A DNA stretch of 64,000 nt, taken from NCBI GenBank assembly GCA_932294295.1, contig OW028575.1, positions 11,084,558-11,148,557 on the forward strand, in the 5' to 3' direction. Made by a program: the position numbers and the translations under genes. Every line of letters begins with the position of its first letter. Position 1 is the stretch's first letter. Below, in pieces: positions 36,052 to 49,312 of the stretch. The stretch comes from Alitta virens (Eukaryota > Annelida > Polychaeta > Phyllodocida > Nereididae). The notes below the pieces were generated by a model. That model had not been told where the DNA came from. It ran no database searches and saw only the letters and a list, made by a program, of their open reading frames with translations.

Positions 36052-37805
36052 GTTATATACAAGTCAAATTATATTTTACAAAAACTGTTATTTTTCAAAT
36101 TACCAATGGGAGTTTTAAGTTTTTACACTTTGGTAATCATGATGATCCAGACAGTGGTATGATAATGTGTTGTTTATCTTTGTGTCGTCTTTTAACAGAC
36201 AAAAAAGCAAGTAATGCCGCTTATGAAACTCCATTTGACAGTTTTGAATGGTAATTAATCTTTTTAGGCATTTTATATAAAAAAAAATTTCATTAATATT
36301 ATGTTTCAATATATGTTTCTATTACAGACTTTGTGCTAATGTCATGCACATAGAACCCAATTGGATTTTTCAGTTTGTTACAAATACAGAACCCTATAAG
36401 GTCCCATGAAATACCTTTTACATGTATATTAGTCAAAATCAAACTAGTATCACTAAAAGACTCCTGCAAGATAAAAAAAAACCAAGCCATGGATTCGAAC
36501 TCATGCAGGTTGTACCCATGGCATGCTCAGAAAGTGATTCATTACTGGCCATTAATATGTATATATATATATATATATATATTTCATTATAAACTACCAA
36601 AGTGGTATTTCCAATACATTTTTAAGAAAGTTCAAAAACAAAATATAGGTTTCTGGTCTAGTATTTTAATATGGTGTACTGTACTAGTCAGTGTATAAGA
36701 CAGGGGCACAGACCTGGAGGTGGTGATGGGGGGATGTATCCCCCCTACAAAGCAAGTGGGGGGATGATAATGTAAATACACTCTCTGGAAATTTACTGTC
36801 AGATAAAAATGTTTAGTCAGTGAAGTGATAGATTAATCAAGTACTGCTGACATACAGAATCTTTGTGTTCTTAATTGAGAAAGTGGTTGTCTTCTGGAGA
36901 TAGGTTTAAACTGTTCTGGATAGATGTGGTTTCTGCATGGTGTCTACTTGCTGCAGGTGGTTTTAGTCTGCCATTTGTTTGCCATATCTGTTTTGAACAG
37001 TACCACTGCAGCCAAATTATCCCTTGCAGGATGCCAGAAATTCATACAAAAAATTATGGAAAAGGGGTATTATCCCATGTTTTCAGAAGTTTTTGATAAA
37101 ATATTGAAATATCTGGTGCTATGTCCAACGTCCAGATGTGAATGTGAGCCAAATCAAAGAGTTTGAACCACTGATAGCTGTTTTAGAAATAAAAACCAGT
37201 ACATGTATATTATTGATTGTATTTATTTTTTGTTAGTCATCCTACATCCAACAGTTTTGTTTTTTCTCAAGAGAGAGCATGTTTTTTGTGCTAGTTGAAC
37301 TGGTTTTCAACATTTCATATTGTTTTGTTTCTTCGTATTATTATAATTTTATTTTTTTGGAAGTAAATCATTATAGGCTGAACGCTTATGATGCAAGGTT
37401 ACAAAACAATAGAATGGCAGCCTAGTTGTGTGGTGACATTGACACGTCGCTCTAGTTTTTGTTGATATTAATCACGGAGTATGTCCATAAGTCACAACCT
37501 CATAAATGACTAGATCTTTCCATGCAAAACTGCTGTGTAAATATGCCTATATCCTGTTTAGTCAAAGTCCAAAAAATGTTGTGGTTATATGAAAGGACTA
37601 TTGTTATGCCGACACATTTAACTGTCCTACTCGCCAAAGTTTTGCACAGACATATTATATTATTACACCAGTCTATTTGTGGAGAGCTTATTAAGGAATT
37701 AGCCAGATACTGAACCAGTAAAACAGAAGGTCTTACAGCCATATATCAGCTCATAAATCAGTTCAGTTTTTTATCCCACTGTGGGAAAGCGACATACTAC
37801 ATCAA

Positions 37806-37811
37806 GTAAGT
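37806..37811 (+). promoter_or_regulatory. Predicted 5' splice site of a 5' UTR intron (gene 4)
   Basis: GTAAGT in the conserved context described at 7877. The paired acceptor AG is at 38593-38594. Confidence 0.45.
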
Positions 37812-38595
37812 AACCGATTGAATTTAGATGTGTTTTTAAACATTCCTAATGCTCAGGCCATTCCAAAATTGATGGGCAACTATGCAAATATTAAGTCAGT
37901 AAGCCAGGGCTAGGTAAATTATGGTAGTAACAAGCCTCTAAGTTTCTCATAGCATGGGATTTCCATACAGATGGTCTTGATTTTGGCAGCTGGCATCATT
38001 ATGCCATGTATCCTCTCGAAAATAAAGTTAGCAAATTAGTGACTGTAAAAGTACAAAGTTTCTGCAATATTTTAGTTAAGTAAATTTGATTTTGGTTTAT
38101 TTATTTGGAATGTATGTAATACTCTGTGCATTGATTTGGGCATGGTGGTTGTGCCCTTGATATTGGTAAAATTTCTGATGCTGAAGGACACGGTTACCAG
38201 AATTTATGTACGTTTATGTGCTGAGTACTGAGTTTCAAATTGCGTGACAACAGGTGTGTAAACTAGACCTAGAAAGTAGTAACATCGGGGAAAGGAATTA
38301 AACTGAAGAAGCAAAGTTAATAATATACCTATATGAAAAGAATATGTTTACAATATTTTCCTTGAAGGAGAGACTGTACAGTGAGTGACCCCCCATGTTC
38401 ATTAATTTAATTACAGCCAAGTCACTCTTGCAAGTTACAAAATATATTCAATTATTTAAAAGCAGTTATTTGGTAGCATTCCACCTTAAAGACCTGATAG
38501 CTACAATGTCATAATTTCAACATCTGCTACATTCTACAATACATTTGTAAACCCTAATTCTCTTCTTTAAAAACTTGTTCTTTTCCTACTTCAGG

Positions 38596-39057
38596 ATGAC
38601 GAAAATTGCATTGGTCGTCATCACTTTGTTTTTCATTGGCATGGCAACGGCTGGACCCATCAAGAAATCTCGCGCAATTCGAGAGTTCTTCAGAGATCTT
38701 TCCAAAGGTGCTGTACATGATAACACAGATGCTGCCAAAGTGAGAAACAAGCGATTCTTGGGCATAGTTTTGGGTTCTAAGTGCGGATCATTTGGTTGCA
38801 ATGGAGGAGGAGCCAGCAGCCAACAATATGGAAGCAAGGGTTTCGAGGACCCTTGGGGAAGAAGTTCCAGTTCATCTAGCTACAGAAACAAATATTATTA
38901 TGATGATGATCAGTATTATGATGATGATCAGTATTATGATGATGATCAGTATTATGATGATGATCAGTATTATGATGATGATGATGATCAGTATTATGAT
39001 GATGATGATCAGTATTATGATGATGACGAAGACAGTGACTATGACGCCAAGCGGTAA
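38596..39057 (+). CDS. Secreted CGSFGC peptide precursor with Tyr/Asp repeat tail (gene 4)
   Basis: 153 residues, nearly identical to gene 3. Visible differences are K43N in the pro-region (DKT to DNT) and D56G inside the peptide core, giving FLGIVLGSKCGSFGC (54-68). That Asp is present in genes 1, 2, 3 and even the pseudogene, so the change is notable. KR 52-53, both Cys, and the seven-block Tyr/Asp tail ending DAKR are kept. The start at 38596 follows the conserved acceptor; the upstream in-frame ATG at 38575 is intronic. AATAAA is at 39107-39112. Function unknown. Confidence 0.85.
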   Translation: MTKIALVVITLFFIGMATAGPIKKSRAIREFFRDLSKGAVHDNTDAAKVRNKRFLGIVLGSKCGSFGCNGGGASSQQYGSKGFEDPWGRSSSSSSYRNKYYYDDDQYYDDDQYYDDDQYYDDDQYYDDDDDQYYDDDDQYYDDDEDSDYDAKR

Positions 39058-39711
39058 AGAAAAGAGCAAACACTATTGGCAATACTGATCTTCAATTTAC
39101 AAAAAGAATAAATAAAATTTTAAAAAATGATCTTGATTCATGTTTATATATATAAATATATAAGTGGGTGTGTGTTTGTCAATCATTCAAACATGTTGGC
39201 TAATTGTTAAGATGTGTATTTTCATTATTTAAGAACATTTAAACTATGCAACAATTAGTTAAGTATAATTTTTGCCTTATGTTCAAACTTATCAAGTGTC
39301 AAAGATTCACTTGGTACCCATTCCAGAGATCCAAGATGAATAAATGACTTTTTCATTACATCAGTTCTACAATATGTTAAATGGATATTCATAGTATAAC
39401 TATGACGTGTAAATACTATGATATCACTAGCCACAACAATGGAATTAACTCAATAATATTGATCCATGAATACAATTTTATATACGTTTGCGTAGGCAGG
39501 TGCAATCATTTCTTTGTGAAAAGGCTTGTTAATTTAGTTGCTTTACAAGATCAGTACCTAGTGTTAACAATGTCAAAACTTGAGACAATCTAAATTGACA
39601 ATTCATTTCTATGTACATTTTTCAATGGATCTGCCTATGAAGATGGTATCTGACTTATCAATGATCACAACAAGTCGACTGGCTTTGTACCAGTTACCAA
39701 TATTTAAACAT

Positions 39712-40420
39712 AGGCTGCGCTGCAGCTCAACCCTCAGCAAATCCCAAATACCACACAGGCATCATTAAAATTGTTAAGTGTTTGTCCGACAGGCAGGAGG
39801 GCGGGTGTTACACTTTCGTTTCCAGAGCAGAACTCTCACACACACTTTTGTTTCTAGATAACACTCTGTATGACCTAGTGGTGCCTTGTGATAGCCACAC
39901 TGACATATCTTGGCTATGTTTTACAAAATCTTGAAAAACATTATTTCTTGAGTGCTTATATAGTGTGTGCGAGGAACCGAAACAACTGCCACTTGGTCTA
40001 CATAGCCTGTTTTGCTATGCTAATCAGTCTAAGATGTCCTATTTTTTTAACTCTTGAACTTCTTCTTTTGTTCTTTATATTCTGAGTGTGAAATAATACA
40101 GTATTCCCATGGGTCATTGTTAAAAGTAAGGCCCATATTAAGTCTTGCTTTTGTCCACTTAGTCTTACATTGTCTCATTTTGATGCAAATATACATCCAC
40201 ATTGCAATATTCAGATGATTTGGTAAATATAACTGTTTTTTGGACAATGAAATTATAAATACAGGTGTATATTACTATATTAGTGGTCTTATTTTTCATG
40301 TGCGCATGATATTATAATGTCTTACAAATATCTTACTTCTTATTAAGGTAAACCTACGGGAACCCTGTCTTAACAGCAATAAATTCTGTTCAGAGTAAAG
40401 TCAAGTGAGCATAAAAAGTA
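39712..40420 (-). repeat. Dispersed repeat X, minus orientation (unit 3)
   Basis: Same as unit 2, including the 233-bp deletion at its distal end. Confidence 0.6.
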
Positions 40421-41234
40421 AATACAAATCTTAAAGGGTTATTTTGTATGGAATGATTTCCCACAATAACCTGTATACCACATAGAAAAGCCATGTGGTA
40501 TAGCCTATGTGGTATACATATCTATACCACTTGGTTTACCTTGCATGTATGGCAGGCCAATGACAGGACATCACTATTTACAGATAAGCACTTTGCCGCT
40601 TGTAATAGCGCCATCACTTCAAAACGATTGTCGGAATCAAATAATGAAAACCATTACAGAGATAAATTATTGAGGTTTCTATAAAAGTTGAATTTTTAAA
40701 ATCGGACCAGAAATAATGACTCTGGAGGGCAAAATGTGATATAAAGTCAATGCATCTGTTCAGTCCACAGATACTAGCTATTGTGTATCTCTGTTGCCAA
40801 CAGCAACGTCATAGTAGCGTCATTGCTTCGGTAAAACAAACGGACTTAACTGCACAATAAATAATTTTCTTACCTAATCTGCCATAAAAGCTAATTCTAA
40901 GGGGAAATTTTCAACAACTGGTTAGTAAACATCAGTCATAAATTGCTTTGTTAATCTTAAAATGACTGTGGAAGATTTGAAGTGATGACATTGTATTCCA
41001 GTTTTGTAACGTCATGTAGTGATCTGATTGTTTGATAGCAATGATTAATATTCATGACTTTTTTCATACCACATGAAAATGCATTGAACATAAGGTAATA
41101 TATTGCTAATTATAAACAGAAACTGCTGAATGGGTTGAGCATGGCAATACAATGATCAAATATTTAATAATTGTATGCACATGAATTGTACAACGTGCTG
41201 AGACAGACAAACTGAGGCCCCTTGATGCCTTTTT

Positions 41235-41819
41235 ATGAATTTTCTTGCCACTGAGAGGGCTTCAGTAGTTCGTCTAGCTGAGTTGCAAAAGAAAAAAGTG
41301 ATGCATCAATCTGGGACATTTGCGACTACTGGAGATAGAATGAAGTCAGCTTCCAGTCAAAAAGGCAAGCCTTCTTGTGCAGTACACAAAGAAAACTCCA
41401 AGCATAAGACCGCTGATTGCAATGAATTTAAGAAATTATTGTTGGATAATAAACTCACTGTCTTGCGTAGCGTTCATGCTAGTTTTGGGTACCACCGATG
41501 AGAACATTGTAACAGCAAGGTATATTGCCAAGTTTGTGAAAAATCTGGACATCTTACACTCATGTGCAAATGCTCATCCAATGATAGTGCGTCAGACACC
41601 CAAGAATCTGCATCTGGTAGTAGTCACACTGCAAAAACTCCATCAGGTTCGCAGTATGCAATATTTCAAACATTGGTTGTCAATAATGGCAAACAGGCCA
41701 GGATGTTTTGTGACAATGGTTCTAATTCATCATATGTGACACACAAGGCTGCAGATCGACTTGGTGCCAAGGTGCTTGGCAAATATACCTTGGATGTCAC
41801 TACCATGGGTAAAGTTTAG
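41235..41819 (+). pseudogene. BEL/Pao gag end and protease start (unit 3)
   Basis: Carries the same internal TGA as unit 2 (about 41499) before the zinc-knuckle, the same DNG protease motif, and a private GAG-to-TAG nonsense codon at 41817-41819. Confidence 0.8.
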
Positions 41820-41851
41820 ACTGAATACAATACCGCCTTTACGAGCTGACA

Positions 41852-43408
41852 TTGAAGACAAAGACAGGTCACAGTGTACCTATACTGGCTTTTGGTATGA
41901 AACCGATTACAAGTTCTGTGTCAATCCTTGACACTGATTGTTTAAAGAAACTCTTTCCAGACAGAAATACATCACTTCTACATCGGAAGTCTACTCAAGT
42001 GGATATTCTTCTGGGATGTGACTACTTTGGCCTTCATCCGAAACATGAGATCTGTAAAGCTGGAAGTGATCTCAGTATCATGGAAGGAGAACTTGGGATT
42101 TGCTTGCAAGGCTATCATCCTGAGTTAAAAGAAAATACAGTGGTCAGCTCTGATATGGTCCGAGTGTTGCACAGCAGTCAACTTAGATCAGATTGTCACT
42201 TGACTCGTCTTTTGAGTCACCCTGAATTTAGTCAACCATTCTCACAAGTCGAAAATTCAGCTTCTCATAAAACTGAAGTAAATGCACTGTTGTCTAAGTC
42301 TGACTTGGGAGTACAGAATTTCATTCAAGGTGAGGAGTTGGCAACTGAAGTGAATCCAAAGTGTGGGGGATGTCGATGTTCAAAATGTCCCACAGTAGGG
42401 CATACATACTCCTTCAAAGAAGTGCAAGAGCAGAATTTGATTTGTGACAACCTTAGCTGTGATGCGGATCAGAAGTGTTGGATCACCAAGTATCCCTGGT
42501 TGGCTGACCCTATGGACTTGCCTGACAACTATGGTGCAGCTTTTGCAACACTGAAGAGTACTGAGATGACTCTAAGGAAGGATCCAGTCTGGGCTGAAAA
42601 ATACAAGGAGCAAATTGAAGACATGCTTGGTAGGAAAGTTGCTCGTTGTTTGACTAATGATGAATTGCAGTCATGGAAAAGCCCCAAGTATTACATTAGT
42701 CATCTTGCTGTGAAGAATGCACATTCTCAATCTACTCCAGTGAGGATTGTCTTCAATTCGAGCCAAGTTTGTCATGGCGTTTCTTTGAACTCAGTTCTGG
42801 CCAAGGGACCTGATGCCTACCTCAACAACCTTATAGGACTTCTCCTGAGATGGTGTGAACAATGTGTAGCTATAGTGGGTGATATTAAGAAGATGTTTAA
42901 CTCAGTTCATCTTGAACCACTTGAGCAACACTGTCATAGGTTTTTGTGGCGAGATTTGGACACTAGCAAGAAGCCTGAAGTCTACGTGATGACATGGGTG
43001 AACATGGGGGACCGGCCAGCTCCAGCCATTTGCACTGAAGCCCTGTATATGACTGCTGACAAGTTTGAATCTGATAGCCCTGTTGCTGCTGGAGTGGTGA
43101 GACGATCAACTTATGTCGATGACATCCTGGACTCTTTTGTTGATGAGGATATGGCTCTGCAAGCCACCAGTGATGTTGAGTCTATGTTGGCTAAAGGTGG
43201 ATTCAAAATAAAATGTTGGCAATTGAGTGGTAATGTCAGGGCTACTTCAGAATCACAGGATTCTGGTGTGTGTCTGCTGAAAAGTGATGGACAAGACACA
43301 AGAGTTCTGGGTATTTCATGGTCACCTGAGTCCGATGTTATGACATTCACAGTTGTGTTGAACTTCTCGCCGAAGAGGAAAGGTGAAAGGACTGGAACAA
43401 GCCTCTGA
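41852..43408 (+). pseudogene. BEL/Pao protease end and reverse transcriptase (unit 3)
   Basis: 518 uninterrupted codons. The stop that breaks unit 2 before the catalytic box is absent here (CGA at 43103-43105), and YVDD is at 43112-43123. The frame breaks at about 43400, where 8 bases are missing between two ACAA repeats. The RT fold is thus better kept than in unit 2, but the element has no 5' LTR and no complete integrase. Confidence 0.88.
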
Positions 43409-43985
43409 TGTTCCTATAGCTGTACCGGTGGTTTTGACCAGAAGAATTGTCCTGCAACAGGTAATAATGCTCTTTGATCCTTTGGGATTCATTTGTCCTT
43501 TCACTCTCCTTGTAAAAATTAATTTGGGGGAAACACGGTCTTTGCGATTAGGATGTGATGATCAATTGCCCGAAAATGTGCATGCAAAGTGGTTGCAATT
43601 CTTCACTCACCTGACTGAACTGGAGAGTATTCAATATAATAGGAGTCTTCACCCACCAACTGCAGTCAAGGCTGGGCCTAGTTTGATCATCTTTTCAGAT
43701 GCCAGTGACACAGCTTATGGCTTCTCATCTTATGTTAGATGGCAACTGGAAGATGGACAGTTTTGGTGTAGACTTATTATGGCAAAATCAAGGATTGCAC
43801 CTCTTCGAAAGCTCAGCACTCCACAAATGGAACTGAATACTGCTGTGTTGTCAAAGAGAGGAAGAAAGGTCATTGAAAAGGAAATGAGGTTGAACTTTGA
43901 TAAGATTCTCCACATTGTGGACTCTGAGACTGTCTTGAACATGATTCACAAGACAAGCACTAGATTCAAGATATTGAAGGCGTAA
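43383..43985 (+). pseudogene. BEL/Pao RNase H (unit 3)
   Basis: Continues the polyprotein after the 8-base deletion: thumb/connection region then RNase H with the Asp-Glu-Asp residues (FSDAS, PQMEL, HIVDSE) as in unit 2. Ends at the same frameshift. Confidence 0.82.
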
Positions 43986-43987
43986 GC

Positions 43988-44915
43988 ATGGGCGAGATTC
44001 AGAGTGCAACTAATGGTGATATGTCTGGCTGGGCTTGGTTACCAGGAGAACACAATTCTGCTGATCTGTTATCAAGGGGATGCTTTCCAGAGCAGTTGAA
44101 GTCAGAGTCAGAATGGTGGAGAGGACCTCCAATATTGTATAAACCCATTGAGGAATGGACTCTGAAGTTTGGCCTCCAAAGGGATGATCCACTACCTGGT
44201 GAGAAGAAGTTGGTTGTCTGTTCTGCTGCTGATGCTGTGGTTACACATGGTCTGAGCAGCTGTGTTGTTTACGCCAGGTACAGTAATGTCCGCAAGCTTA
44301 TTTGGGTTCTTGCTATGTTAATTACAGTTGTAAGGGCAAAGTCCTTCAAATGTGGGTCTCATAAAGTCACGCCTGAATTACTCCATGAGGCAGAGAAATT
44401 GATTATGCTTGATGTTCAAAGAGATATGGTTGATGAGCTCTCAAAGAAGAATGGTAAGTACTCTGCTCTAAGACCTACAGCTCAACATGACAATCTTTGG
44501 GTTGTGGGAAGCAGGCTACAGAAGTTCAATCCCATGTGTCCTGAATCAGAGGCTCAGGTACTGCTACCTTCAAACCATGTAATCACACGTCTGTTGATGA
44601 AAAATTCTCATGAAGCAAGTGGTAATAGAGGTAGAGACTCGTTTCAGACAAAATTACTGGACTCCACATGACAGCAAGCTTGCCTGGTCCATTAAGTCCT
44701 CTTGTCAGCTTCGCAAACTTAGGGAACCGAAGCTTCTGACTCAAGAAATGGGCTTACTTCCTGATTCTCGACTGAAACCAGCTCCTGCTTTCACCAATGT
44801 CATGCTTCATTTGTTTGGTCCGTATAAGGTTAGGGGTGAGGTCAATAAGCGTGTTTTGGGCAAAGTCTATGGAGTCATTTTTACTGATATGGTCATGAGA
44901 GCAGTGCACATCTAA
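43988..44915 (+). pseudogene. BEL/Pao post-RNase H and integrase N-terminal part (unit 3)
   Basis: Same layout and same internal integrase deletion as in unit 2. The first integrase catalytic Asp is replaced by His here (LHLFGPY, codon 44808-44810), and the frame before it ends earlier at TGA (44669-44671). Confidence 0.78.
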
Positions 44916-44928
44916 GCAGTTTTCGGTT

Positions 44929-45363
44929 ATGATACAAATTCATTTCTCATGGCTCTTAGTCGGTTTGCGAGCATCACAATTGGTGGGTGTAGAAAGAGAA
45001 TTAAGAGAAGCTTGGAAAAAACTTGAGGTATCAATTGGTCCAGATTCTTGTAGATTCATTTTGGAAGAGGTGGACGGAGTTATGTGCTCCAGCACTCATT
45101 TTTCAAAGAAAGTGGCATATAGAAACTTGAGACCTGGCGACAGAGTGATGTTTTCTGACAAAAACTCTTTGAGGGGGGAATTCAGACTGGGTCTTGTCAA
45201 AGATGTTGTAAAAGGACAAGATGGCAAAGTCCGCAGAGTTCCTCTAACATACTAAAATTTCAAAATTCAAGATAAGTTTTACAAAACCACTGAAATGGTG
45301 GTAACTCATGCCGTTCAAAGATTGGCCTTACTTGTGCCTGTGGATGGTGATGACAGTGTCTAG
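44929..45363 (+). pseudogene. BEL/Pao C-terminal DUF5641 domain (unit 3)
   Basis: RNLRPGDRVMF and following residues as in unit 2, with small indels upstream. A premature TAA lies at 45253-45255 and the original end at 45361-45363 now reads TAG. Confidence 0.78.
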
Positions 45364-46192
45364 TTTTAATCACCTTTCACACCTTAATGTTTTTGACAAC
45401 TTATTGTTATCCACAATATCCTGTACACTTTAAACTGACCTGTAGAAAGAGCAACACCTGTCAATAGAAGCTCCATATCTATATTCTACATTTATAGACC
45501 AAAAAGTTTAATTCATTACTATTTATTTCTGTGATTGGTATTAATTTATATAGGAATCATTCAATTGTATTATTATGGTATTAACTGAATATATTCTAAA
45601 CTTGCAGTCACTTTGGCTGGGCTGATATAACATGTAGGTCTAATGCAGCCTGTCTGCATAATATTGGTATTGAAGCCCTGAAGGCATTGGGATTGTAAGT
45701 TTATTTTATACTTCAATTATCATGTTTTTGTCTTATTATATTTATTTACAATATTATCTATTGACTATTGTACTGTGCATCTATTGTACTGTGCACATAA
45801 ATTTACTATTATACTGTATATTTGTTCATTTACAATGTGTTCCATTTTACAGGGAACTCACCCTCACTCACCTAACTGAATAAAGAGCATTGAGTACCAA
45901 CATCCTTCGTTCGTTTGGCTAGATACCAATACAAGTATTACTGTACAAAATTGCATTAGGGAATGTGTATAATGTTCGAGTTCTGCTCCGGAAACAAAAG
46001 TGTTTTGCAATAGAAAAATATGATTAATTGAGTAGAATAATTTTGCCATGTAAAAAAAAAGACTCCCCTGCAAACAGTTCATTGTCAATCTTCTACAACC
46101 TCTCATCAATCACAGTTTGTAGTCAACTTGCCATTGAATGGAATTTGTAAAAAGCATATTGATCAAGAGTAATATATTGGTAATTTAACACA

Positions 46193-47196
46193 TGAATTGA
46201 CACTGAACAGTACTTTTTTCATAATTTTTGCAAAGAAAATGAAATCGGCCTACATTGTACAGCGTTCAGTGTCTCATATCACCTTTTCTTTGTATATAGG
46301 AGGGACTCTTGCATATTTCAAATCATTAGGTAAAATACCACTTCTAAGTTACAAATTGGAATCTTTAGTTTACAATCAAATATCAATCTAATTTCAAAAC
46401 AAGCACAGAACAAAACCTCAACTGATTTAACATCTTCAATGTTTCAATTTCTAGTACATCAAGCTCAGATAAAATATAGGAATTCGAGTCCCCGTTAGAC
46501 GAATTATTTTCTCACTGTGCTGAAACATTATGTCCCTGTTCATTGCACTTTCAAAAGTGAGGCCTCCACCCCTCCTCCCTTCGACACCACTCGAAGGATA
46601 AGTTGTCTTCATGATACGATGTGGTCATATATCACTTAGTCAAATTAGCATTATGTATTAAATCATCACTGTCCATGGCAGACAGATCTTTTCTTGAATT
46701 GACACTGAACAGTACTTTTTTCATAATTTTTGCAAAGAAAATGAAATCGGCCTACATTGTACAGCGTTCAGTGTCTCATATCACCTTTTCTTTGTATATA
46801 GGAGGGACTCTTGCATATTTCAAATCATTAGGTAAAATACCACTTCTAAGTTACAAATTGGAATCTTTAGTTTACAATCAAATATCAATCTAATTTCAAA
46901 ACAAGCACAGAACAAAACCTCAACTGATTTAACATCTTCAATGTTTCAATTTCTAGTTCATCAAGCTCAGATAAAATATAGGAATTCGAGTCCCCGTTAG
47001 ACGAATTATTTTCTCACTGTGCTATAACATTATGTCCCCGTTCATTGCACTTTCAAAAGTGAGGCCTCCACCCCTCCTCCCTTCGACACCACTCGAAGGA
47101 TAAGTTGTCTTCATGATACGATGTGGTCATATATCACTTAGTCAAATTAGCATTATGTATTAAATCATCACTGTCCATGGCAGACAGATCTTTTCT
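46193..47196 (+). repeat. 502-bp direct tandem duplication inside unit 3
   Basis: 46193-46694 is repeated as 46695-47196, almost identical. Both start TGAATTGACACTGAACAGTA and end CAGACAGATCTTTTCT. Units 1 and 2 have a single copy, so this is a recent private event. Confidence 0.9.
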
Positions 47197-49312
47197 TCTC
47201 CCCATAGAAAAACTGCTGCTGTGTAATCATGTCGATGGTCCTGTTCAAAGATTGAATTGAAATGATTTGTTAACTATATATATATATATATATATATGAG
47301 TAACCTCGAATTTGTGTCAAGGCGCGCCACCGTTTGGACCTCGATCGTACCATGCCCTACCTCATTCTTTTAAAAATAATAGTTCATCACATCATACTGA
47401 ACAACCACATCAACATGACAAAAACACATTGCACAACCCACAAACACCCCCCTCATCATCACCCAATCCATCATCATCCACACCATCAACATCTAATACA
47501 GAAATCAATAAAATTGATGAACCATCATCCCATGATGATGATAAATACAGTGACTAAAACACGGAAGACACCCGGAAAAGATAAATGAAAAAGACCATTA
47601 ACAAAATCAGATCTTTGATTAAAAAAAATTTCTTTTTGTCAATCATTCTGACATTCAGGCTCATTGATAAGCTTGATTAGACGTCTTGGTTATTTTTTAC
47701 ATTAAATATTGTTTTTCTGTCAACATCTGCATCAAACTTAAATTTCACTCCGAAACAAGTTGTGGTGTTGAACAAATTCCGATAAATACCATTAACAAGA
47801 ACACCACACACAGGCAATGTGATTCCCCTTGTTAATAACATCTGCTGCCATTGTTTCCCCAAAAAATATAATCTAAACCAATGTTATGAACACTGAGCCT
47901 CAAAATATCATCAAAGCATCAGTCTACAGCAGTATCATTGGATTATCGTCTTATGTGGTTTTGCAAACACCGCAACAGTACATTGAATTATTACATACTA
48001 TATTTCCAAAGTGTAGGCTAAATATAAACTGCTGTTGCCATCATTGGGAGCAATCACTATACACTGTCCACTTTTTAAGGAACTGTGAAGCTGAAATTTA
48101 TTAGTTTCTTGGCAGAACATCCTGAAACAACGAAGAACCTTCATAGCTCATTGACCAAATTCATGAATCTCTGTGATAAAATAAAACGTGTCAGGTGATG
48201 GCCAGGATTAGTGCAAAAAGGGGACTTGTCACTTCAACCATACCAGTGTTACTCGTAAGTGAGAAGTTTTCATGGTAATTGGCATGATAGATACCATCAA
48301 GATAATGCTTTAATGTTAATCAGTGCTATGACATTAGACCAGAAAAAAATTATGTGCTGAAAACAGCCTCTCAATAGGCTAACAAGGGTGTCTTTTAACA
48401 ATTGAAAAGGTATGTTCTGTTTTCTAGCAATGATAATTGGTAGGTGACAACAGTGGCATATTTAGGGGGGGGGGGGGGGGGCTAATGGGCCATGGCCCTG
48501 CCCCCCTAGCTTGGACCAAAAAACAATCAAGAGAAAATTAAGGCATGAACGGCTCAGACGAAAGGCTGCAAAATGCTATTTATTGGTTAGAATGAATGAA
48601 ATTTACCAACATATTGAGGGCACAAAAGACCAATATGTCATATACCCTCCTTGATATAATATTTTGTGCAACCCTCCTCCATGAATACAAATTTTAGGCA
48701 TAATGCCTGTCCAATATCTAGCTTTTTCTGGCCCAGTAGTACACAACTGCTCATTTACCCAGTGCATAAAACCACACACAGCTAGAAAATAACTGGCCGG
48801 TAGTTATATGGAATTTCACATGTAAAATATGACCGTAAAGCAGTAAATATACTTGTTCTGGGAGCTTATTCCTTGGATACAGTGCTGATCGGTTATAAAA
48901 TGTGATGTTCTCTGTAACCACAGAATACAGAACTCCAGTTCTTGGTCTGTAATCATGCTCAATTGAATTATACCTGTCCTACCAGGCACCAGCCATGATA
49001 CTTATTCCATACTTTTGCTAATAGAAGTATAGACCAAAAAAATATATAGGATGTGAATGTGTTATTTGTAACAATATAGACTTATTATGAATCATTGACA
49101 AGAAGGATTGTCTTCTTGTTACCCATGAGGGGTATCATTGAAAGTTAGTCTTCTGCACTACATCAATGTACAGTATTTGTTCTGTCTACTTTACCTGTCA
49201 TTTAACTTTGCCTCCGGAGCCACTTGCAATTTAAATTACTTCTAATTCTTCTTTTTTTCCATGAGATTTGTAATCTTAAATATAGATATGCCAATAGTCT
49301 TGTTTGGAGTCA

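Larger units (their letters stand above)
20521..36933 (+). repeat. Segmental tandem duplication, unit 2 (16.4 kb)
   Basis: Second copy of the array unit, starting at the same TGCATGGTGTCTACTTGCTG. It is longer than unit 1 because it keeps the internal part of the BEL element (24946-30190). It shares with unit 3 a roughly 140-bp deletion behind the peptide gene (units 1 and 4 keep that sequence at 9265-9385 and 54575-54700), the 233-bp deletion in repeat X, and the seven-block acidic tail. Units 2 and 3 are therefore sisters. Confidence 0.9.
41195..45933 (+). mobile_element. Truncated BEL/Pao element (unit 3)
   Basis: Same insertion as in unit 2, further reduced. The left end lost the 5' LTR and about 530 bp of flank. 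Here TGTACAAC (41187-41194) runs straight into GTGCTGAG, while unit 2 has CAAC at both breakpoints (24780s and 25313-25316), a microhomology deletion. The 3' LTR is missing its first ~65 bases (coding end TAG joins LTR interior at 45362-45365). The right boundary CAATACA and AGTAT (45934-45938) are intact. Confidence 0.85.

Noticed and set aside
41852..43408. Active BEL retrotransposon in unit 3
   Set aside because: The RT frame is open, but the 5' LTR, gag and integrase core are missing and other frames are broken.
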